64,000 nucleotides of DNA, from positions 1-64,000 of the forward strand of contig LUJS01000039.1 in the NCBI GenBank assembly GCA_001689495.1, in the 5' to 3' direction. Numbering within the stretch: the first letter of the stretch is position 1; each line of letters opens with the position of its first letter. The stretch is from Bacteroidales bacterium M8 (GTDB lineage: Bacteria; Bacteroidota; Bacteroidia; Bacteroidales; Muribaculaceae). Shown here one piece after another: positions 33,430-41,802 of this stretch. The notes under the pieces are model-generated. The model saw only the letters and a program-made list of their open reading frames with translations, was not told where the DNA came from and ran no database searches. A program made the position numbers and the translations under genes.

Positions 33430-34689
33430 ATGAAAGCTTTAATGTTCGGGTGGGAATTTCCCCCTCACATCCTCGGCGGTCTCGGCACCGCAAGCTACGG
33501 TCTCACAAAAGGCATGTGGGAGTGTGGCGACATGGAGATAACATTTGTCATCCCCAAGCCGTTCGGCGATGAGGAACGCCACTTTGCCAACATCGTGGGC
33601 ATGTCACAGGTGCCCGTGTGCTGGCGCGACGTCAATGCCGACTATGTGCGCGAGCGCATCGGCAATGTCATGGATCCTGATCTGTACTTCCGTCTGCGCG
33701 ACCACATCTATGCCGACTTCAACTATATGCGCACCAACGACCTCGGCTGCATCGAGTTCTCGGGCCGCTATCCCGAAAACCTCGTCGAGGAGATCAACAA
33801 CTACTCGATCTGCGCCGGCGTCGTGGCCCGTACCCTCGACTTCGACATCATCCACTCGCACGACTGGCTCACCTATCCCGCCGGCATCCACGCCAAGCAG
33901 GTCTCGGGCAAGCCTCTGGTGATACACGTGCACGCAACGGAGTTCGACCGCTCGCGCGGCAAACCCAACCCCACCGTGTTCGGCATCGAGAAGGACGGCA
34001 TGAACAACGCCGACCACATCATGTGCGTGTCCAACCTGACCCGCGACACCGTCATCAACAACTATGGCATCGACCCCTCGAAGGTGACCACCGTGCACAA
34101 CGCCGTGACGCCCCTCACCCCCGAGCAGATGGACGTGCCCGACCACCACGCCAAGGACAAGGTGGTGACCTTCCTCGGCCGCATCACCATGCAGAAGGGC
34201 CCCGAGTATTTTGTCGAGGCCGCGGCCAAGGTGCTCAAGAACAACCCCAACGTGCGCTTCGTCATGGCCGGCAGCGGCGACATGATGAACAAGATGATAC
34301 TTCTGGCCGCCGAGCGCGGCATAGCCGACAGATTCCACTTCCCCGGCTTCCAGAAGGGCAAGCAGGTCTACGAGATGCTGCGTTCGTCTGACGTGTACGT
34401 GATGCCCTCGGTGTCCGAGCCCTTCGGCATCTCGCCTCTCGAGGCGATGCAGATGGGCGTGCCCTCGATCATCTCGAAGCAGAGCGGTTGCGCCGAGATC
34501 CTGACCAACGTCATCAAGACCGACTACTGGGACATCGACGCCATGGCCGACGCCATCAACTCGATCGTGACCTATCCCGCCATGTACAAGCAGCTGCGCG
34601 AGGACGGTCTGGCCGAGGTAAACCAGATAACATGGGACAAGGCCGGACGCAAGGTCATCGACATCTATAACAAAGTGCTGGGACGCTGA
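33430..34689 (+). CDS. Glycosyltransferase family 4, probable glycogen synthase-like
   Basis: Retaining GT-B transferase of 419 residues, likely elongating an alpha-glucan from a nucleotide-sugar. It begins MKALMFGWEFPPHILGGLG, where the GGLG loop is typical for glycogen/starch synthases; the donor-site Glu pair is in SVSEPFGISPLEAMQMG (E-x7-E). Middle motifs: FDIIHSHDWLT and VTFLGRITMQKGPEYFVEA. It is sandwiched between a debranching enzyme and a GH57 amylase, and together these form a conserved Bacteroidales glycogen cluster. Donor (ADP- or UDP-glucose) cannot be decided from sequence. Confidence 0.88.
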   Translation: MKALMFGWEFPPHILGGLGTASYGLTKGMWECGDMEITFVIPKPFGDEERHFANIVGMSQVPVCWRDVNADYVRERIGNVMDPDLYFRLRDHIYADFNYMRTNDLGCIEFSGRYPENLVEEINNYSICAGVVARTLDFDIIHSHDWLTYPAGIHAKQVSGKPLVIHVHATEFDRSRGKPNPTVFGIEKDGMNNADHIMCVSNLTRDTVINNYGIDPSKVTTVHNAVTPLTPEQMDVPDHHAKDKVVTFLGRITMQKGPEYFVEAAAKVLKNNPNVRFVMAGSGDMMNKMILLAAERGIADRFHFPGFQKGKQVYEMLRSSDVYVMPSVSEPFGISPLEAMQMGVPSIISKQSGCAEILTNVIKTDYWDIDAMADAINSIVTYPAMYKQLREDGLAEVNQITWDKAGRKVIDIYNKVLGR

Positions 34690-34746
34690 CAGGTAGCCTC
34701 AGAGACTGAAAATCAAACCAAGAAACCAAAACACCTCTAAATCAAT

Positions 34747-36177
34747 ATGAAAGCAATCTGTTTCTACTTTCAGATTCACCAGCCGTTCCGTCTGAAGAGA
34801 TACCGTTTCTTCGACATAGGCAACGACCACTACTACTATGACGATTTCGCCAACGACGACATCATCACCCGTATAGCCGAGCGCTCGTACATCCCCGCCG
34901 CAGAGTCGCTGCTGCGCATGATCGAGCAGTCTAAGGGCGCCTTCAAGTGTGCCATCTCGGTCACCGGCACCGCCCTCGAGCAGTTCGAGATGTATGTGCC
35001 CGAGTTCATCGACCTCCTCAAGAAACTCGCCGCCACGGGTTGCGTCGAGTTCCTCGCCGAGACCTATGCCCACTCGCTGGCCTCGCTGGCCGATCCCGAC
35101 GAGTTTGCAAGTCAGGTCAAGGTGCACGACGAGAAGATCAAGGAGCTCTTCGGTCAGGAGCCCAAGGTGCTCCGCAACACCGAGCTGATCTATTGCGACG
35201 ATCTGGCACCCCAGATCCTCGCCATGGGATACAAGGGTGTCATCACCGAGGGTGCCAAGCACATCCTCGGCTGGAAGTCGCCCGACTATGTATATAGCGC
35301 AGCCTCGGCTCCCGACCTCAAGATACTGCTGAAGAACGACAAGCTGTCTGACGACATCTCGGACCGCTTCTCGAACACCGCTTGGGACGAGTATCCCCTC
35401 ACCGCCGACAAGTATATCAACTGGATCTCCTCGACGCCCGCCGAGGAGCAGATCGTCAACCTGTTCATGAATCTCGAGGTATTCGGCGACTTCCAGCCCC
35501 GCGAGACCGGCATCTTCCAGTTCCTCGAGGCTCTGCCCCGCTTTGCCGCCGAGAAGGGTCTGCAGTTCTGGACCCCCTCCGAGGCCGTCAGCAAGCTCAA
35601 GGCCGTAGGCGAGCTCTCTGTCGTTCACCCCATCTCGTGGGCCGACGAGGCACGCGACACCTCGGCATGGCTGGGCAACCAGCTGCAGAACGAGGCGTTT
35701 GCCAAGCTCTATAGCGTAGGCGAGCGCGTGCGCCTCTGCGACGACCGCCGCCTCAAGCAGGACTGGTACTATCTCCAGTCGGCCGACCACTTCTTCTACA
35801 TGTCGACCAAGAACATGCACGACGGTTCCGTCCACTCGCAGTTCTCGCCCTACGATACCCCCTTCGACGCATTCACCAACTACATGAACGTCCTTGCCGA
35901 CTTCATCGTGCGTGTCGAGGAGCAGTATCCCATGAGCATCGACAACGAGGAGCTCAACTCGCTGCTCACCACCATCCGCAATCAGGAGAATGAGATCGAG
36001 ATGCTCAACAAGGAGGCAGAGTCGATGCGCAAGAACATCGAGCACTTCAACGAGGAGCACCTGCTGCGCGAGGAGCAGGCCCGCAAGGAGGCCGAGGAGT
36101 GCGCATGTGCCGAGAAGCCCAAGGCAGCTCCCAAGAAGCGCGCCTGCAAGCCCAAGGCCAAGAAAGACAAAGAGTGA
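34747..36177 (+). CDS. GH57 family alpha-glucan hydrolase or transferase with coiled-coil tail
   Basis: A 476-residue cytoplasmic glycoside hydrolase of family 57. The N-terminal region I IHQPFR is clear (CFYFQIHQPFR), then CAISVTGTALEQF, VEFLAETYAHSL (family region II), LRNTELIYCDD (region III with candidate nucleophile Glu) and FMNLEVFGD (region IV with Asp/Glu). Residues about 405-445 form a coiled coil (ENEIEMLNKEAESMRKNIEH) and the last 30 are lysine/alanine-rich with CACAEKPKAAPKK, which could bind nucleic acid or a partner. Last gene of the cluster, followed by a terminator. Confidence 0.9.
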   Translation: MKAICFYFQIHQPFRLKRYRFFDIGNDHYYYDDFANDDIITRIAERSYIPAAESLLRMIEQSKGAFKCAISVTGTALEQFEMYVPEFIDLLKKLAATGCVEFLAETYAHSLASLADPDEFASQVKVHDEKIKELFGQEPKVLRNTELIYCDDLAPQILAMGYKGVITEGAKHILGWKSPDYVYSAASAPDLKILLKNDKLSDDISDRFSNTAWDEYPLTADKYINWISSTPAEEQIVNLFMNLEVFGDFQPRETGIFQFLEALPRFAAEKGLQFWTPSEAVSKLKAVGELSVVHPISWADEARDTSAWLGNQLQNEAFAKLYSVGERVRLCDDRRLKQDWYYLQSADHFFYMSTKNMHDGSVHSQFSPYDTPFDAFTNYMNVLADFIVRVEEQYPMSIDNEELNSLLTTIRNQENEIEMLNKEAESMRKNIEHFNEEHLLREEQARKEAEECACAEKPKAAPKKRACKPKAKKDKE

Positions 36178-36207
36178 ATACTGACTCATACTGACCTATA
36201 ACACCCG

Positions 36208-36247
36208 CCGCCGCCACCGAGATACCCCTCAGTGGCGGCGGTTTTTT
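36208..36247 (+). terminator. Glycogen operon terminator
   Basis: CCGCCGCCAC (36208-36217) pairs with GTGGCGGCGG (36232-36241), followed by six T residues (36242-36247) that also supply the -33 of the next promoter. Confidence 0.85.
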
Positions 36248-36276
36248 GCTTTGCAGCGAATTAATCCGTAACTTTG
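36245..36276 (+). promoter_or_regulatory. Promoter of the antiporter gene
   Basis: TTTG (36245-36248), 20-bp spacer, TAACTTTG (36269-36276). The -33 overlaps the T run of the preceding terminator. Confidence 0.75.
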
Positions 36277-36324
36277 CGGTAGAAACCATTTTCCAGCCAC
36301 ACCGCACACCCCATAAAGACCACA

Positions 36325-37818
36325 ATGGATTACATCACCTCCGAAAACATCATACTGATCGGCTCGACACTGCTCATTGCCGGAGTCCTCATAGGCAAGT
36401 CCAGCTATCGCTTCGGCCTGCCGCTGCTGCTCATCTTCCTGATCGTCGGGATGCTGTTCGGCACCGACGGCCTCGGCATACAGTTCAGCGACATGCACAC
36501 CGCCCAGTTCATCGGCATGATAGCGCTCTGCGTCATCCTCTTCTCGGGCGGCATGGGCACCAAGGTCTCGTCCATCCGTCCGGTGCTGTTGCCCGGTCTG
36601 GTGCTGTCGACGGTGGGGGTGCTGCTGACGGCACTGATCACCGGCCTGTTCATCTGGTGGCTGTCGGGCATGAGCTGGACCAACATCCATTTCGCGTTCC
36701 TCCCGTCGCTGCTGCTCGCCGCCACGATGTCGTCGACGGACTCGGCGTCGGTGTTCGGAATTCTGGGCAGCCAGAAGGTGTCGCTGAGGAACAACCTGCG
36801 CCCGATGCTCGAGCTGGAGAGCGGCTCGAACGACCCTATGGCATACATGCTCACCATCATACTCATCGAGGCCATCACCCTCGGCGGTGGACTGTCGGGG
36901 TGGTCGATAGCCGGCGAGCTGGTGCTGCAGTTCGGCGTCGGCGCCGCGGGCGGATTCCTGATGGGCAACGCGACATTGTGGCTGATACGCATCTATCGCC
37001 GCATAGGGCGCAACGCAGGGGCCAAGGAGGATGCCGCACAGGCCATCTCGATGATTTCGATACTGATAATGGGCGCTGTCTTCCTGACGTTCGCCCTGAC
37101 CACGGCCATGTCGGGCAACGGTTATCTGGCCGTCTATATATGCGGCATCGTCATAGGCAACGCGCAGCTGGCGGGGCGCAGGGGCATCACCAAGTTCTTC
37201 GACGGCATGTCTTGGCTGTCGCAGATAGTGGTCTTCCTCATGCTCGGCCTGCTGGTCAATCCGCACGAGATGCTCGATGTCGCCGCCGTGTCGCTGCTGA
37301 TAGGCATCTTCATGATTGCCGTGGGGCGTCCCCTCAGTGTCTTTCTCTCGCTGGCGCCGTTCAGGGCCATCACGACCCGCTCCAAGTCGTTCGTCTCGTG
37401 GGTGGGCCTGCGCGGAGCCGTGCCCATCATCTTCGCCACATATCCCGTGGTGTCCGAGATACCCGGCGCGGGACAGATATTCAACATAGTCTTCTTCGTC
37501 ACCATCATCTCGCTGCTCATTCAGGGCACCACGGTCATAGCCTGCGCCCGCAAGCTGGGGCTTGTCGACGACGATGCGCCCGCCGACGATGATTTCGGCG
37601 TCGAGCTTGCCGACGAGCTGCCCACGTCGCTCCAGACCATCACCCTGACCGAGTCGCTGCTTGCGGGGGGCAACACCCTGCGCGACATGCACCTGCCGGC
37701 CGGAACGCTGGTCATGATGATACGCCGCGGGTCGCGATACATCGTGCCCAACGGCACCAGACGTCTGCAACCCGGCGATACACTGCTGATAATAAAGGAG
37801 GAGAAGGAAGAGGTTTAG
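36325..37818 (+). CDS. K+/H+ antiporter, CPA1/NhaP2 type with TrkA-C domain
   Basis: Inner-membrane monovalent cation:proton antiporter of 497 residues. About twelve membrane segments fill residues 1-385; the family core FLPSLLLAATMSSTDSASVFGIL and LELESGSNDPMAYMLTI (with ND) and WVGLRGAVPIIFATYPV are visible. A cytoplasmic region after residue about 410 ends in a TrkA-C/RCK domain (LPAGTLVMMIRRGSRYIVPNG, LQPGDTLLIIKEE) that probably binds a regulatory ligand. Its stop codon shares four bases with the stop of yaaA on the other strand. Confidence 0.88.
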   Translation: MDYITSENIILIGSTLLIAGVLIGKSSYRFGLPLLLIFLIVGMLFGTDGLGIQFSDMHTAQFIGMIALCVILFSGGMGTKVSSIRPVLLPGLVLSTVGVLLTALITGLFIWWLSGMSWTNIHFAFLPSLLLAATMSSTDSASVFGILGSQKVSLRNNLRPMLELESGSNDPMAYMLTIILIEAITLGGGLSGWSIAGELVLQFGVGAAGGFLMGNATLWLIRIYRRIGRNAGAKEDAAQAISMISILIMGAVFLTFALTTAMSGNGYLAVYICGIVIGNAQLAGRRGITKFFDGMSWLSQIVVFLMLGLLVNPHEMLDVAAVSLLIGIFMIAVGRPLSVFLSLAPFRAITTRSKSFVSWVGLRGAVPIIFATYPVVSEIPGAGQIFNIVFFVTIISLLIQGTTVIACARKLGLVDDDAPADDDFGVELADELPTSLQTITLTESLLAGGNTLRDMHLPAGTLVMMIRRGSRYIVPNGTRRLQPGDTLLIIKEEKEEV

Positions 37819-38588
37819 GCGGTCTCGAAGATGATGTGCCCGGGGGTGCTGTCGGGCGAGGCGACAAAGCTGTCGGTGGACAGCGAGCAGAGCTCTTCGG
37901 CAGATGTTATCCCCCCGGTGACGATCAGGCGCAGCAGCGTGCCGCGCAGCGTCTTGAGGCGCCCCGCGTTTGGGGTGCGCGTTGTGGTGCCGTCGACGAT
38001 CTCGCGAAAATCCACCTTGCAGACCCGCGCATGGGCCGACACCGCCTTCATGTCGATGCATCTTGCAGCATCGCCGGGCATCAGGTCGAGCACGTCGCGT
38101 ATTCCGCCCAAGGTAATCTCGTTGATGAGCCGCCGGGTCACGTCCGCGCGCCAGTATGCCGCGAACTTCAGGCCGCCCGGGGCGAGGGGAGTGGTGAAGT
38201 CAAAGCGATATGCCTTGATGATGTCGTCGGGCCTGAGCCATCCGTAGAGCGACGATATTATGCGCACCCGGCGGCATGTCTCGGCCTGTGCCGCGGCATC
38301 GAGCGTCCTGTAGCCGAATGCCTTGAACACGACACCCGTGAATGCCTCGATGGCCATGTCGCCAAGCGCCTTGTTGGGAAACTCGTATATCATCCCGGCG
38401 AGGCGCTTGACCATCTGCGCGCTCAGCCGCGTGCGCTCGGCCAGTTCTGCCGGGGGCATGGAGCGCAGGGCCTGCATTATCGCCCCGGCCTCGATGTCAG
38501 ACGCCGGGCGATGCCTCGCGCAGACCTCGGGGTCCACGGGAGTATCGCACGGCGTCATTGTCTTTGACTCGGCTATGAGTGCAAGCAT
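37815..38588 (-). CDS. yaaA: YaaA/DUF328 peroxide-stress protein
   Basis: A 257-residue YaaA-family protein. In E. coli YaaA limits intracellular iron and oxidative damage. Family segments seen: ALIAESKTMTP at the N-terminus, AFTGVVFKAFGYRTLD, RVRIISSLYGWLRPDDIIKAYR and CKVDFREIVDG. It is the last gene of the leu run, 2 bp after leuB, and overlaps the antiporter gene tail to tail. A link between leucine synthesis (leuCD has a 4Fe-4S cluster) and iron/peroxide defence is plausible from position only. Confidence 0.88.
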   Translation of the reverse strand: MLALIAESKTMTPCDTPVDPEVCARHRPASDIEAGAIMQALRSMPPAELAERTRLSAQMVKRLAGMIYEFPNKALGDMAIEAFTGVVFKAFGYRTLDAAAQAETCRRVRIISSLYGWLRPDDIIKAYRFDFTTPLAPGGLKFAAYWRADVTRRLINEITLGGIRDVLDLMPGDAARCIDMKAVSAHARVCKVDFREIVDGTTTRTPNAGRLKTLRGTLLRLIVTGGITSAEELCSLSTDSFVASPDSTPGHIIFETA

Positions 38589-38590
38589 TG

Positions 38591-39646
38591 TCAGTGCCTT
38601 TCGATATAGTCAACCAGCCACTTGCCCACCTCGACGGTCGAGTATGGCTTTTTGCCCTCGGTCTGTATGTCGGGCGTCCTGATGCCCTCGGCCAGCGAGG
38701 CGTTGACGGCGTCGCGTATCAGCGCGGCCTGCTCCTTCATCTCGAAATGCTCGAACATCATCGCGGCAGACAGCACCTGAGCCAGCGGGTTGGCTATGTT
38801 GAGCCCCCTTGCCTGAGGCCATGAGCCGTGTATGGGCTCGAACACCGGTGTCTTGTCGCCGGTCGAGGCCGAGGGGAGCAGTCCCATCGAGCCGGTGATG
38901 ACCGACCCCTCGTCAGTGAGGATGTCGCCGAATGTGTTTTCGGTCACGATCACGTCAAAGAACCGCGGATCCTGAATCATGCGCATGGCCGCGTTGTCTA
39001 CATACATGAAGTCGGTGGTGATGTCGCTGTTCTGGGCGGCCATCTCCATGGCCACCTTGCGCCACAGACGCGACGACGCCAGCACGTTGGCCTTGTCGAC
39101 CACGGTGAGGTGACGGCGGCGGTGGCGGGCATAGTTGTATGCCACGCGCAGTATGCGCTCTATCTCCTCGCGGGTATATGCGTTGGTGTCGTATGCGCGG
39201 TCGTTGTCCTCGTATTTCTCGCCGAAATACATGCCGCCCGTCAGCTCGCGGATGCACACGAAGTCGGCGCCCTTGATTATATCCTCGCGCAGGGGCGACA
39301 TGTAGAGCAGGCAGTCGAAGGTCTCGACGGGGCGTATGTTGGCATACAGGCCCAGTTTCTTGCGCATGGCCAGCAGACCCTGCTCGGGGCGCACGGGGGC
39401 GTTGGGATTGTTGTCATAGAGCGGGTCGCCCACGGCCGAGAAAAATACGGCGTCGGCACGCAGGCATGCCTCGTAAGTCTCGTCGGGGAAGGGGTCGCCC
39501 GTGGCCTCGATGGCCGCTGCGCCCACCTTGGCATATTCCAGCTCTAGGGGTATGTCGTATTTGCCGCATACGGCCTTGATGACTTCAACACCGACGGCCG
39601 ATATTTCGGGCCCTATGCCGTCGCCGGGCAATACTGCTATCTTCAT
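38591..39646 (-). CDS. leuB: 3-isopropylmalate dehydrogenase
   Basis: Oxidative decarboxylation of 3-isopropylmalate to 2-oxoisocaproate (leucine synthesis). The 351-residue protein has the N-terminal AVLPGDGIGPEI, the LeuB-type substrate segment LLAMRKKLGLYANIRPV, ELTGGMYFG, and the metal-binding NTFGDILTDEGS. The Leu in RKKLGLYANIR supports isopropylmalate over isocitrate. It overlaps leuD by 4 bp. Confidence 0.96.
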   Translation of the reverse strand: MKIAVLPGDGIGPEISAVGVEVIKAVCGKYDIPLELEYAKVGAAAIEATGDPFPDETYEACLRADAVFFSAVGDPLYDNNPNAPVRPEQGLLAMRKKLGLYANIRPVETFDCLLYMSPLREDIIKGADFVCIRELTGGMYFGEKYEDNDRAYDTNAYTREEIERILRVAYNYARHRRRHLTVVDKANVLASSRLWRKVAMEMAAQNSDITTDFMYVDNAAMRMIQDPRFFDVIVTENTFGDILTDEGSVITGSMGLLPSASTGDKTPVFEPIHGSWPQARGLNIANPLAQVLSAAMMFEHFEMKEQAALIRDAVNASLAEGIRTPDIQTEGKKPYSTVEVGKWLVDYIERH

Positions 39647-40239
39647 TTCTTAGCTATGTTTTTTTCGTATGCCTCGATGTCGGCCCGACGGCTCAGCAGG
39701 TATTCCACGTCGTCGAGACCCTCGGCGAGGCATTGTTTCTTGTATGGATTAATGTCAAACCGCTCCGTCTCGCCGGTAGCTGTGTTGGTTACGGTCTGCG
39801 ATTCGAGGTCTACTCTCACTTTGGTCTCCGGGTCAGACTCTATCGACCCGAACAGCGAGGCCAGAAAGCCCTCGCTCACGGTGACGGGCAGCACGAACGA
39901 GTTAAGCTCGTTCTGCTTGTGGATGTCGGCGAAATAGCTCGAGATCACGACCCTGAAGCCATAGTCGTGGATGGCCCACGCGGCATGTTCGCGCGACGAG
40001 CCGCATCCGAAATTCTTGCCCGCTACGAGTATAACGCCCGAATAGCGCGGGTCGTTCAACGCGAAACCCTCGACGGGGTTGCCGTCGGCGTCATATCTCC
40101 AGTCGCGGAACAGATTCTCGCCGAATCCCTCGCGCGAGGTCGACTTGAGGAATCGCGCGGGTATGATCTGGTCGGTGTCAATGTTCTCGACGGCCATAGG
40201 CACGCAACGCGACTCTATGGTGGTGAATTTCTCTTTCAT
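39643..40239 (-). CDS. leuD: 3-isopropylmalate dehydratase, small subunit
   Basis: Small subunit of isopropylmalate isomerase; forms the enzyme with LeuC. The 198-residue protein starts MKEKFTTIESRCVPM and has the family core NIDTDQIIPARFL and GKNFGCGSSREHAAWAI. The open frame reaches back to 40428, but only ATG 40239 (4-bp overlap with leuC stop) gives the family N-terminus. Confidence 0.96.
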   Translation of the reverse strand: MKEKFTTIESRCVPMAVENIDTDQIIPARFLKSTSREGFGENLFRDWRYDADGNPVEGFALNDPRYSGVILVAGKNFGCGSSREHAAWAIHDYGFRVVISSYFADIHKQNELNSFVLPVTVSEGFLASLFGSIESDPETKVRVDLESQTVTNTATGETERFDINPYKKQCLAEGLDDVEYLLSRRADIEAYEKNIAKK

Positions 40240-41645
40240 GATTGTACGGTCAGTTTGCGTGGGTCGGTAATCACTCCTGTCACGGCGGCAGCGGCAGCGG
40301 CCATGGGGCCTGCCAGCACGGTGCGCGCTCCGGGGCCCTGACGCCCCTCGAAGTTGCGGTTTGAGGTCGAGACGGCAAGCATCCCGGCGGGAATCTTGTC
40401 GTCGTTCATGGCCAGACATGCCGAGCACCCGGGGTCGCGGAGCTCAAAACCGGCCTCCTCGAGTATCTTGTCCAGATCCTCGGCTATGATCTGTTTTCTC
40501 ACTCTGTTTGACCCCGGCACCAGCCACGCCGTCACGCCCGGGGCCTTGCGGCGACCCTTGACTATCGAGGCGAATGCCCTGAAGTCTTCGATGCGGCCGT
40601 TGGTGCAACTGCCCAAGAAGACATAGTCGACCTTCTTGCCCTCCATCTTCTCGCCGGGCACGAATCCCATGTATTCGAGCGCCTTGTCGAACGACTGGCG
40701 GGCCTGCGGGTCGGCTTCGTCGGGCAGCGAGGGTATGGTGCCGTCTATCGGCATGCCCATGCCGGGATTGGTGCCGTATGTCACCATCGGGGCTATGTCG
40801 GCTGCATCGAACACGACCTCGCGGTCGAACACCGCGTCATCGTCCGAGGCCAGCGCGAGCCACTTGGCGGCCGCGCGGTCAAAATCCTCGCCCGCCGGGG
40901 CGAAGTCGCGCCCCCGCACATACTCTATCGTCGTATGGTCGGGAGCCACCATGCCGCCGCGCGCGCCCATCTCTATCGACATGTTGCACAGGGTCATGCG
41001 CCCCTCCATCGACAGGCCCCTGACGGCCTCGCCGGCATACTCGACAAAGTGGCCCGTGGCGCCACCCGTGGTGAGTTTTGATATAATATAGAGCGCCATG
41101 TCCTTCGCGCTCACGCCCGGTCGGAGAGTGCCGTTGACGGTGATGCGCATGGTCTTGGGGCGGGGCTGGATTATGCACTGCGACGCCAGCACCATCTCGA
41201 CCTCGCTCGTGCCTATGCCGAATGCCACGGCACCCAGAGCGCCGTGTGTCGAGGTGTGCGAGTCGCCGCACACTATGGTCATGCCCGGCAGCGTGAAGCC
41301 GTTCTCGGGGCCTATGACGTGTATGATGCCGTTGCGCTCGTGGCTCGGTCCGAAGTGCCTGAGTCCGTTGGCCTTGGCGTTGGCCTCGAGGGTCTCCACC
41401 TGATGTCGCGACACGGGGTCGGCAATCGGCAGGTCGCGGTCGTGGGTCGGTATGTTGTGGTCGGGGGCGCAGACGGTGCGGTCAGGGCGCATCACGCCGA
41501 TGCCGCGCCGACGCAGCCCCTCGAAAGCCTGAGGCGATGTCACCTCATGGCAATAATGACGGTCTATGTAGAGCATGTCGGGGCCGTCTTCGATGTGGCT
41601 CACCACATGCGCGTCCCAGATCTTGTCGAAAAGGGTCTTTCCCAT
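40236..41645 (-). CDS. leuC: 3-isopropylmalate dehydratase, large subunit
   Basis: Aconitase-family subunit of 469 residues carrying the 4Fe-4S cluster. The cluster cysteines are in FLGSCTNGR (near residue 345) and DPGCSACLAMND (near 410). The N-terminus MGKTLFDKIWDAHVV and CGDSHTSTHGALGAVAFGIGTSEVE are typical. A 157-bp repeat-rich gap separates it from leuA upstream. Confidence 0.96.
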   Translation of the reverse strand: MGKTLFDKIWDAHVVSHIEDGPDMLYIDRHYCHEVTSPQAFEGLRRRGIGVMRPDRTVCAPDHNIPTHDRDLPIADPVSRHQVETLEANAKANGLRHFGPSHERNGIIHVIGPENGFTLPGMTIVCGDSHTSTHGALGAVAFGIGTSEVEMVLASQCIIQPRPKTMRITVNGTLRPGVSAKDMALYIISKLTTGGATGHFVEYAGEAVRGLSMEGRMTLCNMSIEMGARGGMVAPDHTTIEYVRGRDFAPAGEDFDRAAAKWLALASDDDAVFDREVVFDAADIAPMVTYGTNPGMGMPIDGTIPSLPDEADPQARQSFDKALEYMGFVPGEKMEGKKVDYVFLGSCTNGRIEDFRAFASIVKGRRKAPGVTAWLVPGSNRVRKQIIAEDLDKILEEAGFELRDPGCSACLAMNDDKIPAGMLAVSTSNRNFEGRQGPGARTVLAGPMAAAAAAVTGVITDPRKLTVQS

Positions 41646-41659
41646 GGGCTTTATTGGTT

Positions 41660-41797
41660 GGAGGGGTTATGGGGTTAGAGGGTTATGGGGTTATGGGACA
41701 GATAGGTCTAATGGGTCTGATAGGTCTAATAGGTATCGGTCGATGACCTCTAACCTTATAACCCCTTAACCCTATAACCCCATAACCCTATAACCCT
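41660..41797. repeat. Telomere-like G-rich inverted repeat in the leuA-leuC gap
   Basis: The plus strand has five G3-4 runs separated by TTA-type spacers in 41660-41697 (for example GGGGTTATGGGG). The C-rich counterpart is at 41748-41797 (CCCC/CCC runs at 41762, 41770, 41778, 41786, 41794), so the two arms can pair or each form a G-quadruplex on opposite strands. Between them are two 18-bp direct copies (41701-41718, 41719-41736) starting GATAGGTCTAAT. This fills most of the gap. Confidence 0.85.
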
Positions 41798-41802
41798 AAA
41801 AA

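Noticed and set aside
31548..33431. Minus-strand ORF of 627 codons
   Set aside because: Lies exactly opposite the GH133 gene and has no protein-like composition or domains.
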